Made by a program: the position numbers and the translations under genes
The notes under the pieces: model-generated
Told to the model about the DNA's origin: nothing
Seen by the model: only the letters and a program-made list of their open reading frames with translations
The model's database searches: none
In this document: positions 16,204 to 22,356 of the stretch, one piece after another
Position numbering within the stretch: the first letter of the stretch is position 1
Layout: each line of letters begins with the position of its first letter
Origin: a virus
Reading direction: 5' to 3' (one strand)
IMG/VR virus record: IMGVR_UViG_3300008266_000137
Coordinates: 1 to 40,103 of that record
Length of the DNA: 40,103 nucleotides

Positions 16204-16587
16204 CTAGAACGGGATTGAATCGTCGTCTACTGTGCCGTCCCAGCTACCCTGAACGGGCGAAGCCTTGGGCGGGGCGTAGCTACCCGATGCGCGATCACTG
16301 CGGGGATGAGGATGAACTACATCAGCGACAACATTGCTGTAGTACTTGTCATCGCGCTTGGTGTGTTCTTGACGTCCAATCACGGTCACCTCCGTCCCTT
16401 TGGTGAGTTCGGCGGTGTTGGCATTAAAGGCAATGACGTTGTGCCATGTTGTCACCTTCGACTCATCTTTGCCGTGATCGGTAGCAATGGAGAATGTCAC
16501 CATGCTTTTGCCTGTCTTTGTGGTGCGCTCCTCAGCATCGCGTCCGAGCTTGCCACGGAGATAAATCTGATTGATGCTGTAAGCCAT
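16204..16587 (-). CDS. ssb: Single-stranded DNA-binding protein
   Basis: The 127-residue protein has the bacterial-type OB fold: an N-terminal strand (NQIYLRGKLGRDAE), the TFSIAT strand, TTWHNVIAF at 46-54, and GTEVTVIGR near 64-72. The C-terminus ends in the acidic tip DDDSIPF, the docking motif for partner proteins such as host repair and replication factors. It binds ssDNA during phage replication and recombination and probably cooperates with the RecT-like annealing protein two genes upstream. Confidence 0.93.
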   Translation of the reverse strand: MAYSINQIYLRGKLGRDAEERTTKTGKSMVTFSIATDHGKDESKVTTWHNVIAFNANTAELTKGTEVTVIGRQEHTKRDDKYYSNVVADVVHPHPRSDRASGSYAPPKASPVQGSWDGTVDDDSIPF

Positions 16588-16805
16588 TACATTAGCCCTT
16601 TCATTGTGCGAATCTTTTCAGCCAACAGGGACGGCGTAATCGGCATCGGTTCAGATTCAACCATCTTGGCGACGTGATCGAACAGCGCAACCTCGTACTG
16701 AGTCAGTACCCAGCGCACGTTTTTCTCAAACTCAAGGTAGACGGCGCGGGATTCTGACAATTCTACGCCGTAGTCAGGCCGAAAGCGTTCGATATCAAAC
16801 TCCAT
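16587..16805 (-). CDS. Hypothetical protein between RecT-like gene and ssb
   Basis: The 72-residue acidic protein (MEFDIERFRPDYGV) has no recognised motif. It overlaps the RecT-like gene stop by TAATG, and its final base is shared with the ssb start. Such tight linkage suggests a role in the same recombination module, but this is inference from position. Confidence 0.62.
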   Translation of the reverse strand: MEFDIERFRPDYGVELSESRAVYLEFEKNVRWVLTQYEVALFDHVAKMVESEPMPITPSLLAEKIRTMKGLM

Positions 16806-17542
16806 TACACGGCCTCCTGTTCGGTTTCAGCCGCTTCCGGTTTGGTTAGCAGGGCCAGTACTTCCTCGGCCTGCTTCTGCTTGCGCTCACGGACGGCCTT
16901 GTACTTTTCTTTGTCGTAAGGCTCAGGCGTGTCCTCGTCCATCTCTTCGATTGACGGCACCGTTGCATTGAATGCTTCAGGAGCGTACCAGCGTTGAGCA
17001 TTGCTGACGGCGCGGCAGAAGTACATGTTCTTGGGGTTCTTCACCCAGTTGTCTTTCGTCAGCAGGCTGTTGGCGCGGGCGTCCTCTTCGACGTAGGCGG
17101 ATTCACCCAAGTACTCACCAGCGGGCGAATACACATCGAGAATGCATCCCTTGTGATCAAAGTGCTTGAACTTCCACGTATAGCCAGCGCCCTTCATCTT
17201 GGCGGCGCGGAAGTGGGCGCGGATGCTCGGCGTTCCCTTGATGAAGTCGAGATTGATCAGGCTCTCACCTTCGCTCATGCCCAACGACCGGCCAATGCGG
17301 ATTTTGGTAAACGCCTTAGCGAGTGCCTGGTTCGGTGTTGCGCTGTTCAGGTCGGCAAAGTTTCCAGACGCGGCAAACAGGTTAGCCGTTCGCTGGTCAA
17401 CGTCAAGCTCTACCTCAGCTTGCGACCGTGCGGCGGCGCGTTGTGTCTTCTCAATGATTGCCAGCAAACGATCATCAGTTGCGGGCGTTGGCGCTACAGC
17501 TTCGGCGGTTGCGGCTTGCAGCGTTTGTTGCATCTCTCCCAT
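16805..17542 (-). CDS. RecT-family-like single-strand annealing protein
   Basis: The 245-residue protein shows the RecT-type pattern: LFAASGNFADL near residues 53-63, then a helix with QALAKAFTKIRIGRSLGMS, the INLDFIKGTPSIRAHFRAAKM strand, and NPKNMYFCRAVSNAQRWYAPEAF around residue 165-187. RecT proteins anneal complementary single strands, usually with a partner exonuclease. Here no exonuclease of the RecE type was recognised; the VRR-NUC protein downstream may partly serve. N- and C-terminal ends are Ala/Glu-rich and likely disordered. A GGGAG site precedes the ATG. Confidence 0.75.
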   Translation of the reverse strand: MGEMQQTLQAATAEAVAPTPATDDRLLAIIEKTQRAAARSQAEVELDVDQRTANLFAASGNFADLNSATPNQALAKAFTKIRIGRSLGMSEGESLINLDFIKGTPSIRAHFRAAKMKGAGYTWKFKHFDHKGCILDVYSPAGEYLGESAYVEEDARANSLLTKDNWVKNPKNMYFCRAVSNAQRWYAPEAFNATVPSIEEMDEDTPEPYDKEKYKAVRERKQKQAEEVLALLTKPEAAETEQEAV

Positions 17543-17543
17543 A

Positions 17544-17705
17544 TCAGTTCTCCCTCTGTTCTTGTGTGTCGCGGCAGTCGCGGCACTGATTCTTGTAGTT
17601 CAACCAAACCTGTTCACGTCCGCACTGTTCGCAATCGCAATTAAAGTTGTAATCGTCGAGCAGTTCGGCCTTATCTTCGTAGCCGTTCCATTGTTCTTGC
17701 TGCAT
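17544..17705 (-). CDS. Small zinc-ribbon-like protein
   Basis: A 53-residue product with CDCEQC (about residues 23-28) and CRDC (41-44), a likely four-cysteine zinc site, plus acidic helices. It starts just after the preceding stop and lies immediately before the RecT-like gene. Phages carry many such zinc ribbons; the exact role is unknown. Confidence 0.65.
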   Translation of the reverse strand: MQQEQWNGYEDKAELLDDYNFNCDCEQCGREQVWLNYKNQCRDCRDTQEQREN

Positions 17706-17707
17706 GG

Positions 17708-17908
17708 CTAAAACTCCACCATGACCAGCGGAATCCAGCCGTCAGGTAGTGGTCGATTGTCCTGAAGCCGATGCAGTTGCATCATTCGCAAGCTGCCAGT
17801 AATGCAAAACTCGATATGACCGAAAATTGCATTGACGTAAACAAACGTCACAACTCGCGCAGTGTCGTCCTGAAGCTGGCTCAGCGGATAGAGCTTGATC
17901 GGTGGCAT
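17708..17908 (-). CDS. Hypothetical protein
   Basis: The 66-residue product has no known motif; hydrophobic strands alternate with short loops (ARVVTFVYVNAIFGHIEFCITG), suggesting a small beta protein. Its start overlaps the preceding stop (TGATG). It belongs to the chain of small genes upstream of the RecT-like gene. Confidence 0.6.
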   Translation of the reverse strand: MPPIKLYPLSQLQDDTARVVTFVYVNAIFGHIEFCITGSLRMMQLHRLQDNRPLPDGWIPLVMVEF

Positions 17909-18123
17909 CAGTTCACCCCTCTGCTAGTCTTGGCGGCTTGCATTTGCGCCAACATCCGTTTCTCTGCCTGTGCGCTGATCCACTGAGACGCCATCTCGTG
18001 CGAAACCTCAGCGGCGATGCGCTCCACCAGCGCGGTCAGCACCAGCTCGGCGCATCCAGTTTGCTCAATCACCGTGAGCGTGTCCTTGGCCCATTCGTTG
18101 GGCGTCATGCCTGCGATTTTCAT
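17908..18123 (-). CDS. Small helical hypothetical protein
   Basis: The 71-residue product is mainly helical and Ala/Glu-rich (PNEWAKDTLTVIEQTGCAELVLTALVERIA). No family is recognised. It overlaps both neighbours by a few bases in the leftward operon. Confidence 0.6.
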   Translation of the reverse strand: MKIAGMTPNEWAKDTLTVIEQTGCAELVLTALVERIAAEVSHEMASQWISAQAEKRMLAQMQAAKTSRGVN

Positions 18124-18392
18124 GCTTTGCCGCCTTTGGCAATACGCAGCATATATTGGGTGTTGCGAAGCTCGCCGCGCAAGCCTTGAATCATCGCTTC
18201 CTGGTGTTCGATGATCGACATTACAAGGTCAAATGCCTTTTGCTTTGGGTCGAGGCACCGATCGCAGATGTACTTGCTTGCGATCAGCGCCATTTCGTCG
18301 AGTGTGGCGATGCGCTGGCACTCGTCACACGGTCCCTTCGTTTCTTCTGCGGGACCGGAGTACAACTCGTAAGGATTCGGGGGAATCGTCAT
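18120..18392 (-). CDS. Zinc-binding hypothetical protein
   Basis: The 90-residue protein has CDEC at residues 22-25 and CDRC at 43-46, a probable four-cysteine zinc site, followed by a C-terminal helix (QKAFDLVMSIIEHQEAMIQGLRGEL). An AAAGG ribosome-binding site lies six bases before the ATG. It is the first gene after a terminator-like hairpin, so its expression and that of the RecT/ssb genes may depend on read-through. Confidence 0.66.
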   Translation of the reverse strand: MTIPPNPYELYSGPAEETKGPCDECQRIATLDEMALIASKYICDRCLDPKQKAFDLVMSIIEHQEAMIQGLRGELRNTQYMLRIAKGGKA

Positions 18393-18403
18393 ATTTGCCT
18401 TTC

Positions 18404-18444
18404 TAAAAATACCGGGGCACCGAAGTGATGCTGTGATACCCCGG
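18404..18444 (-). terminator. Terminator-like hairpin inside the leftward operon (possible attenuator)
   Basis: On the leftward strand CCGGGG (18439-18444) pairs with CCCCGG (18412-18417), extended by CAC/GTG with a 3-base bulge, and is followed by TATTTTT. The hairpin lies between the 48-residue gene and the zinc-binding gene, and no promoter was seen immediately after it. It is therefore more likely an attenuator or antitermination point than an operon end. Confidence 0.55.
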
Positions 18445-18481
18445 CTGTCTCATTGCGTCTGCTTGTGACCCGCTAACGGAT

Positions 18482-18551
18482 CGCTGATGGCTCTGGCTAT
18501 TACGCAGGTAGAAGGAGTTGAGGAGAAACACCCTGCCCAAAGCCATCAGCG
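18482..18551 (-). repeat. 10-bp inverted repeat in the operon leader
   Basis: CGCTGATGGC at 18482-18491 and GCCATCAGCG at 18542-18551 are perfect inverted copies 50 bp apart. With the terminator-like hairpin just downstream (leftward), the 165-bp gap between genes at 18393-18556 looks like a structured leader. No convincing gene was found in this gap. Confidence 0.5.
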
Positions 18552-18556
18552 GCACG

Positions 18557-18703
18557 CTAGAGCGTCGCCGCAACCTCGTCACGCTTAGCCATCGCTTGCG
18601 TGAGCGAGTGGCACAGCGCGTACAAATACGACCTGTAACCGTAGCAGACGTAAACGGAAAAGAGGTCGCCGTCAAATGCAGGAGGGTGGATTGTGACTTT
18701 CAT
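18557..18703 (-). CDS. Small hypothetical protein
   Basis: A 48-residue product starting MKVTIHPPAFDGDLFSVYVC, with a short strand followed by a helix (LCHSLTQAMAKRDEV). It begins three bases after the ribbon-helix-helix gene and is probably translated by coupling, as no strong ribosome-binding site is seen. It ends before the structured leader. Confidence 0.55.
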   Translation of the reverse strand: MKVTIHPPAFDGDLFSVYVCYGYRSYLYALCHSLTQAMAKRDEVAATL

Positions 18704-18706
18704 GGG

Positions 18707-18889
18707 TTACCGTGCTTTCAGTGCTGCCTTGATCTCAGCGCGCTTGAGTTCTTTGACGATCAGTGCATTGACGAAGGTGGAAACACGCATGGGACGCGGC
18801 TTTGCAGCGTCGCAATGAGCCTGGATCTTAGCCTTCATGCCTTCGCCGATGTAAACCGTAATCACTCTGTCTTTGTGTGGTGCGCTCAT
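18707..18889 (-). CDS. Ribbon-helix-helix (Arc/CopG-like) regulator
   Basis: The 60-residue protein matches the RHH layout: a basic N-terminus, one beta strand (DRVITVYIG at about 7-15), helix 1 (MKAKIQAHCDAA) and helix 2 (RVSTFVNALIVKELKRAEI). RHH dimers bind short palindromes through the paired strands. It is first in the leftward operon and its promoter carries a CTCATA-N3-TATGAG palindrome, so autoregulation is likely, and it could also act on the divergent rightward promoter. The -10 box ends seven bases before the ATG, so the mRNA is probably leaderless. Confidence 0.7.
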   Translation of the reverse strand: MSAPHKDRVITVYIGEGMKAKIQAHCDAAKPRPMRVSTFVNALIVKELKRAEIKAALKAR

Positions 18890-18914
18890 GACTCATAGAT
18901 TATGAGATTGTGAG
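18885..18914. promoter_or_regulatory. Palindromic operator with repeated CTCAT half-sites
   Basis: CTCATA (18892-18897) and TATGAG (18901-18906) form a perfect inverted repeat around GAT, lying over the -10 box and start point of the leftward promoter. Extra half-sites CTCAT at 18885 and GTGAG at 18910 flank it at 7-8 bp spacing. Two adjacent palindromic half-site pairs are the usual footprint of ribbon-helix-helix tetramers. Confidence 0.6.
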
Positions 18915-18925
18915 ACGGATTGCAA
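18897..18925 (-). promoter_or_regulatory. Leftward early promoter
   Basis: On the leftward strand TTGCAA (18920-18925), a 17-base spacer and TAATCT (18897-18902) form a sigma-70-like promoter. Only seven bases separate the -10 box from the ATG at 18889, so transcription should begin at or near the start codon. Confidence 0.6.
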
Positions 18926-18951
18926 GGGATATTTTGAGGAAAGTTGGATGC

Positions 18952-19050
18952 GCTAAAAGAATGAACCCCGCTGTGGTCCAGGTAGCGAATCTGGCAGCGG
19001 GGTCCGGTGTCTCACAGAGCAGCGCCCTTTTGGAGGGAGCGAACATTTTT
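18952..19050 (+). ncRNA. Strong hairpin plus possible terminator; candidate small RNA
   Basis: ACCCCGCTG (18965-18973) pairs perfectly with CAGCGGGGT (18995-19003), with an inner CCAG/CTGG stem, and GCGCT/AGCGC (18952-18956/19020-19024) could enclose it. A weaker CCCT/AGGG hairpin (19025-19037) follows, with TTTTT at 19046-19050. This reads as a structured segment with an intrinsic terminator just before the next promoter. No clear promoter for it was seen, so it may instead be an insulating terminator region. Confidence 0.4.
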
Positions 19051-19053
19051 ATC

Positions 19054-19083
19054 TTGACACGGAAAACGGATCTCGTCTAGTCT
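19054..19083 (+). promoter_or_regulatory. Rightward promoter upstream of the structured RNA and ibrB/ibrA
   Basis: TTGACA (19054-19059), an 18-base spacer and TAGTCT (19078-19083) make a sigma-70-type promoter with a perfect -35 box. The predicted start near 19090 leaves about 384 bases before the first gene. It is divergent from the ribbon-helix-helix promoter. Confidence 0.65.
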
Positions 19084-19089
19084 GAAGTT

Positions 19090-19440
19090 GTCCACAGGGC
19101 TTAGCCGCTCTAAACACCGTTCGATCAGCACTTCGATTATCGACGGTAGCAACACCCAAATTTAGTTCGATAAGGCTAAGGCCAAACCTGAGGACGACTC
19201 TAGCTCGAAAGGGCTAGCGGGCATAAGTCGCCGTAGCAGGTGCCTCCCAGCTCGTTAGGACCGCCGCCGTACAGGACGCACACCAGAGGGTAGGAGTTGC
19301 TACAGGTGCCAGCGCCGAAGATTGCCAAGCTGGATGCCTGAAGGGCCTTGGCTCCGAAGGGTAAAAGGTACTATTTGCTTCCTACGAACATCGTAAGAGG
19401 TTAAGTAGTACCCTGCCTTCTAAACCTTTCACGCAAAGGG
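19090..19440 (+). ncRNA. Large structured RNA / long leader upstream of ibrB
   Basis: No coding frame is supported here, yet the strand is full of pairing. Stems seen: CTTAGCC/GGCTAAG (19100-19106/19174-19180) enclosing an ACCG..CGGT hairpin; CGACT/AGTCG (19195-19199/19226-19230) around CTAGCTC-GAAA-GGGCTAG (19200-19217); GTAGCA/TGCTAC (19233-19238/19298-19303) with CCTCCC/GGGTAGG inside; CAGG-CCAGC/GCTGG-CCTG (19303-19340), whose loop GCCAA (19324-19328) can pair with TTGGC (19348-19352) as a pseudoknot; GGTACTA/TAGTACC (19367-19373/19406-19412) with a TACGA/TCGTA tip; and CCTTT/AAAGG (19425-19439). It could be a stand-alone RNA or a riboregulator. I do not recognise it as a known family. 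Confidence 0.65.
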
Positions 19441-19473
19441 TAAATATAAGAAAACAGGAGAGATTAGAGAGCA

Positions 19474-20631
19474 ATGAATCTAGTAGCAAGTCACATGCTT
19501 TCATCGTTCAAAGAGGTTTGCGAGGATCTAAAGTTTATGCCCCTCGAAGAACAGGTGGAAGTATTAAATGAATTGCGGACCATGCTTCACAAGGCTGGAC
19601 CGTTCGCCAATGAGCCGGTCGATTTGGTTCTTTGGGTGCCGCTTGAAAAGGTTGAGGCAAACGACTACAACCCAAACTCTGTCGCGCCGCCTGAGATGAA
19701 GCTGTTGGAGCGTTCCATTGACGCAGACGGGTACACTCAGCCAATCGTTTCATGGCCCAGGGATGGCGTTTTCGAAGTCGTAGACGGATTCCACCGCAAC
19801 CGCGTCGGTCGAGAGTCCAAGATTGTGAAGAAACGCATTCACGGATTTTTGCCGCTCACGGTGATCCGAGATGAGCAACAGGACAAAAGTGACCGCATGG
19901 CGTCGACTATTCGCCACAATCGAGCGCGTGGCAAGCACAAGGTCGAGTCTATGTCTGACATCGTGATCGAACTCAAGCGGCGCAACTGGTCAGATGAGCG
20001 CATCGCTAGGGATCTCGGAATGGATCGTGATGAGATTCTGCGACTCTGCCAGATTACCGGCCTTGCGGAGATGTTCAGTGACCGTGAGTTTTCCGCATCT
20101 TGGGACGTTGAAGGCAACATCACCGAGGACGATTTTAAGGGCCTGACGGATGATGTCAGCGAGTATGGCGAAGAGGCAGAGCAGTTTCGCACCGTTAACA
20201 CCAGCGACGAGGACCGCGTGTTCCATACCTATGAGAAATGGGAATGCCACAAGGCAGGATTCTACGCCTCTACGCTAAATGGGATGACCAAGGAGGAGGC
20301 AGAACTGAAATACGCTCAATTTTTGGCCGATGAATCGGTATTCGGCGCGGCTCTGGAGCGCGTAACGACAGAATGGAAGCATTCCTGCGAGCATTACCTG
20401 ACAAACAAGGCCATGAACCGCATCGCGTGGCTTGGACAGGCTTCTGTGTGTTTGGCTTTGGGCATTCCGTCATCGTTTCGAGGCGGGTTTAACCTGCTGC
20501 CAGAAGACAAACAGGAATCAGCGAACCAGCTTGCGTTGAAGTACCTGAACAAATGGCTTGTGGCGAACGGTCGCGCTGAAGTCACGATGGAAGAAGCCTA
20601 TTCCGGTGAAAGGCAATCGGTGATCTACTAA
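19474..20631 (+). CDS. IbrB-like ParB/Srx-domain protein
   Basis: The 385-residue protein has an N-terminal helical lead, then a ParB/sulfiredoxin-like domain (about residues 50-150): the DYNPN box at 64-68, GYTQPIV at 86-92 and VVDGFHRNRVG at 102-112, the equivalent of the ParB DGxHR nucleotide-binding box. A helix-turn-helix-like region follows (about 170-195, WSDERIARDLGMDRDEILRL). Its immediate coupling (TAATG) to a PAPS-reductase-family gene is the IbrB-IbrA arrangement known from E. coli prophage-like elements, where the pair controls gene expression. A plasmid-type partition role is not supported. The role in this phage is unknown. An AGGAG lies 13 bases before the ATG. Confidence 0.78.
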   Translation: MNLVASHMLSSFKEVCEDLKFMPLEEQVEVLNELRTMLHKAGPFANEPVDLVLWVPLEKVEANDYNPNSVAPPEMKLLERSIDADGYTQPIVSWPRDGVFEVVDGFHRNRVGRESKIVKKRIHGFLPLTVIRDEQQDKSDRMASTIRHNRARGKHKVESMSDIVIELKRRNWSDERIARDLGMDRDEILRLCQITGLAEMFSDREFSASWDVEGNITEDDFKGLTDDVSEYGEEAEQFRTVNTSDEDRVFHTYEKWECHKAGFYASTLNGMTKEEAELKYAQFLADESVFGAALERVTTEWKHSCEHYLTNKAMNRIAWLGQASVCLALGIPSSFRGGFNLLPEDKQESANQLALKYLNKWLVANGRAEVTMEEAYSGERQSVIY

Positions 20632-21908
20632 TGGGAATCAAGTGCTATCGGGATGTGAACGTGCTGGATGCGGCACGAAACCGGATCGCAACCACATTCG
20701 ACACAGTAGAACGTGTATTCGTGGCGTTCTCTGGCGGCAAGGATTCATCGGTAATGCTTCATTTGGTCATGGATGAGGCAATCAAGCGGGGGCAGCGTGT
20801 AGCGGTCATGTACATCGACTTTGAAGCGCAGTATGCCGAGACGGTGACACACGTTGAAGAGATGTTCGAGCTTTACAAGGATCACATTGATGCTCACTGG
20901 GTGTGCATTCCGATGCTGCTACGAAACGCGGTTACCAACTATGAGCCGCGCTGGACCTGCTGGGATGAGACAAAGAAACATCTTTGGATCAGGGAAAAGC
21001 CGACGCAGCACAAGGGCCTCGAAGACTATCCGTTTGCGCTGCCAGAGATGGAGTTTGAGGAGTTTGTGGTGTTGTTCGCAAAGTGGTACGGCGAGGGCAA
21101 GAAAACAGCGGGATTCATTGGAATCCGTGCTCAGGAATCACTTCACCGATATTGCGCGGTTGCCACATGGGAGAAACGTGACCTGATGCTTAACGGTCAT
21201 CGCTGGACAACCAAGATCACGGATCAAGCGTACAACGTGTACCCGATCTATGATTGGCTGACTACGGACATTTGGACATACCACGCCAAATACCCGTGGA
21301 AGCCGCATAACGCCATATACGACAAAATGCAGATGGCAGGTGTTCCACTTTCGCAGCAACGATTGTGTCAGCCGTTTGGAGATGACCAGCGCCGGGGCTT
21401 GTGGCTATATCACATTCTCGAGCCGCAAACTTGGTTCAAGCTGGTGGTTCGCGTGAACGGTGCTAACTCTGGAGCGTTGTACGTGGAAGAAAACGGCAAC
21501 ATCAGCGGGTACAACAAGATTACCAAGCCCGACAATCACACATGGAAGAGCTTCTGCAATCTGTTGCTTCAGACGATGCCGAAGAAAACCAGGGAGCATT
21601 ACGTGTTCAGGTTCAAGAAGTTTATCCACGGCTGGCATGATCGCGGCTACACTTCGATACCCGAAGAGGCTCCCCCAGAGCTTGAGGCGAAGTGCTGGGC
21701 ACCGTCATGGCGTCGCATGTGCAAGGTTCTTCTACGGAACGACTACTGGTGTAAGGGATTGGGGCAGACGCAACCGAAGTCTGACGCATGGATGAAATAC
21801 AAGGGAATCGTGAAGGAGAAAAAAGGAAATGTTGGCAATACCGACAGCGGAATCGCTGAAGAGGATAGAATCGCTGGTACAGAAGAAGGAGCAGAGAATG
21901 CCGCTTAA
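20631..21908 (+). CDS. IbrA-like PAPS-reductase-family protein with DUF3440-type C-terminus
   Basis: The 425-residue protein has a PP-loop ATP-binding motif, FSGGKDSS, at residues 33-40, then YIDFEAQYAETV, an RxxES-HR block (GIRAQESLHR), and PIYDWLTTDIW, all typical of phosphoadenosine-phosphosulfate-reductase-fold proteins of the IbrA type. The second half (LCQPFGDDQRRGLW, WFKLVVRVNGANSG) matches the DUF3440 region by eye. The catalytic Cys motif of true PAPS reductases was not seen, so sulfonucleotide reduction is doubtful; adenylation or sulfur transfer chemistry, as in DndC relatives, is possible. It is translationally coupled to the ParB-domain protein. Confidence 0.82.
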   Translation: MGIKCYRDVNVLDAARNRIATTFDTVERVFVAFSGGKDSSVMLHLVMDEAIKRGQRVAVMYIDFEAQYAETVTHVEEMFELYKDHIDAHWVCIPMLLRNAVTNYEPRWTCWDETKKHLWIREKPTQHKGLEDYPFALPEMEFEEFVVLFAKWYGEGKKTAGFIGIRAQESLHRYCAVATWEKRDLMLNGHRWTTKITDQAYNVYPIYDWLTTDIWTYHAKYPWKPHNAIYDKMQMAGVPLSQQRLCQPFGDDQRRGLWLYHILEPQTWFKLVVRVNGANSGALYVEENGNISGYNKITKPDNHTWKSFCNLLLQTMPKKTREHYVFRFKKFIHGWHDRGYTSIPEEAPPELEAKCWAPSWRRMCKVLLRNDYWCKGLGQTQPKSDAWMKYKGIVKEKKGNVGNTDSGIAEEDRIAGTEEGAENAA

Positions 21909-22356
21909 CCGCAACGACATCCTGAAGCGCATGAACAACGCTCTATCCGAGCTACACCGCTGCCACAACGAGCTAGCGGCGCTGGAATCGGCGGCACCCG
22001 CTACGGCACCAATAAACAATCCTCTTGATGTGCTGGCTCAGGATTTGAGTGATCGGCATCCAGTACACAAAACGGCGAACGTTGCGGCTACTGGAAGCGC
22101 ATTATTTCAGTTACTGTCTAGTTCTACAAACCCAGCTTGGGATCTTGCTCATATTCGAGTTCACCACGCTTGGAGGCGGAAGTACGATTGGCCGACGCGA
22201 CCGCCGCAGATGGTGCCGCAATTGGTGAAGTGGATACGGGAAGAGGCGCTGAACCCGATTCCGAGCGATGCCGAGGGCGAGGCGCTTCTAAATCCGGTTA
22301 AGCTGACAAAGCGAGAGCAGGAAGCGGAGCAATTGAGGAGGGAACAGGGATGGTAG
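21898..22356 (+). CDS. Hypothetical protein downstream of ibrA
   Basis: The 152-residue protein starts MPLNRNDILKRMNNAL; AAGGAG lies seven bases upstream of this ATG, which is preferred over the in-frame ATG at 21829 deep inside the IbrA-like gene. The first half is helical, the middle has WDLAHIRVHHAWRRKYDWP, and the end is charged. No family is recognised. It overlaps the IbrA-like gene by 11 bases and the next gene by seven. Confidence 0.65.
   Translation: MPLNRNDILKRMNNALSELHRCHNELAALESAAPATAPINNPLDVLAQDLSDRHPVHKTANVAATGSALFQLLSSSTNPAWDLAHIRVHHAWRRKYDWPTRPPQMVPQLVKWIREEALNPIPSDAEGEALLNPVKLTKREQEAEQLRREQGW

Noticed and set aside
18403-18898. Longer frames on both strands over the operon leader (18403-18675 leftward, 18518-18898 rightward)
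   Set aside because: Both overlap the RHH gene or the 48-residue gene and the structured leader, and their products are Arg/Ser/Cys-rich without protein-like patterns.
19474-20631. ParB-domain gene as evidence of plasmid-like partition
   Set aside because: No ParA is present, no parS-like repeats were seen, and the coupling to a PAPS-reductase-fold gene fits IbrB instead.
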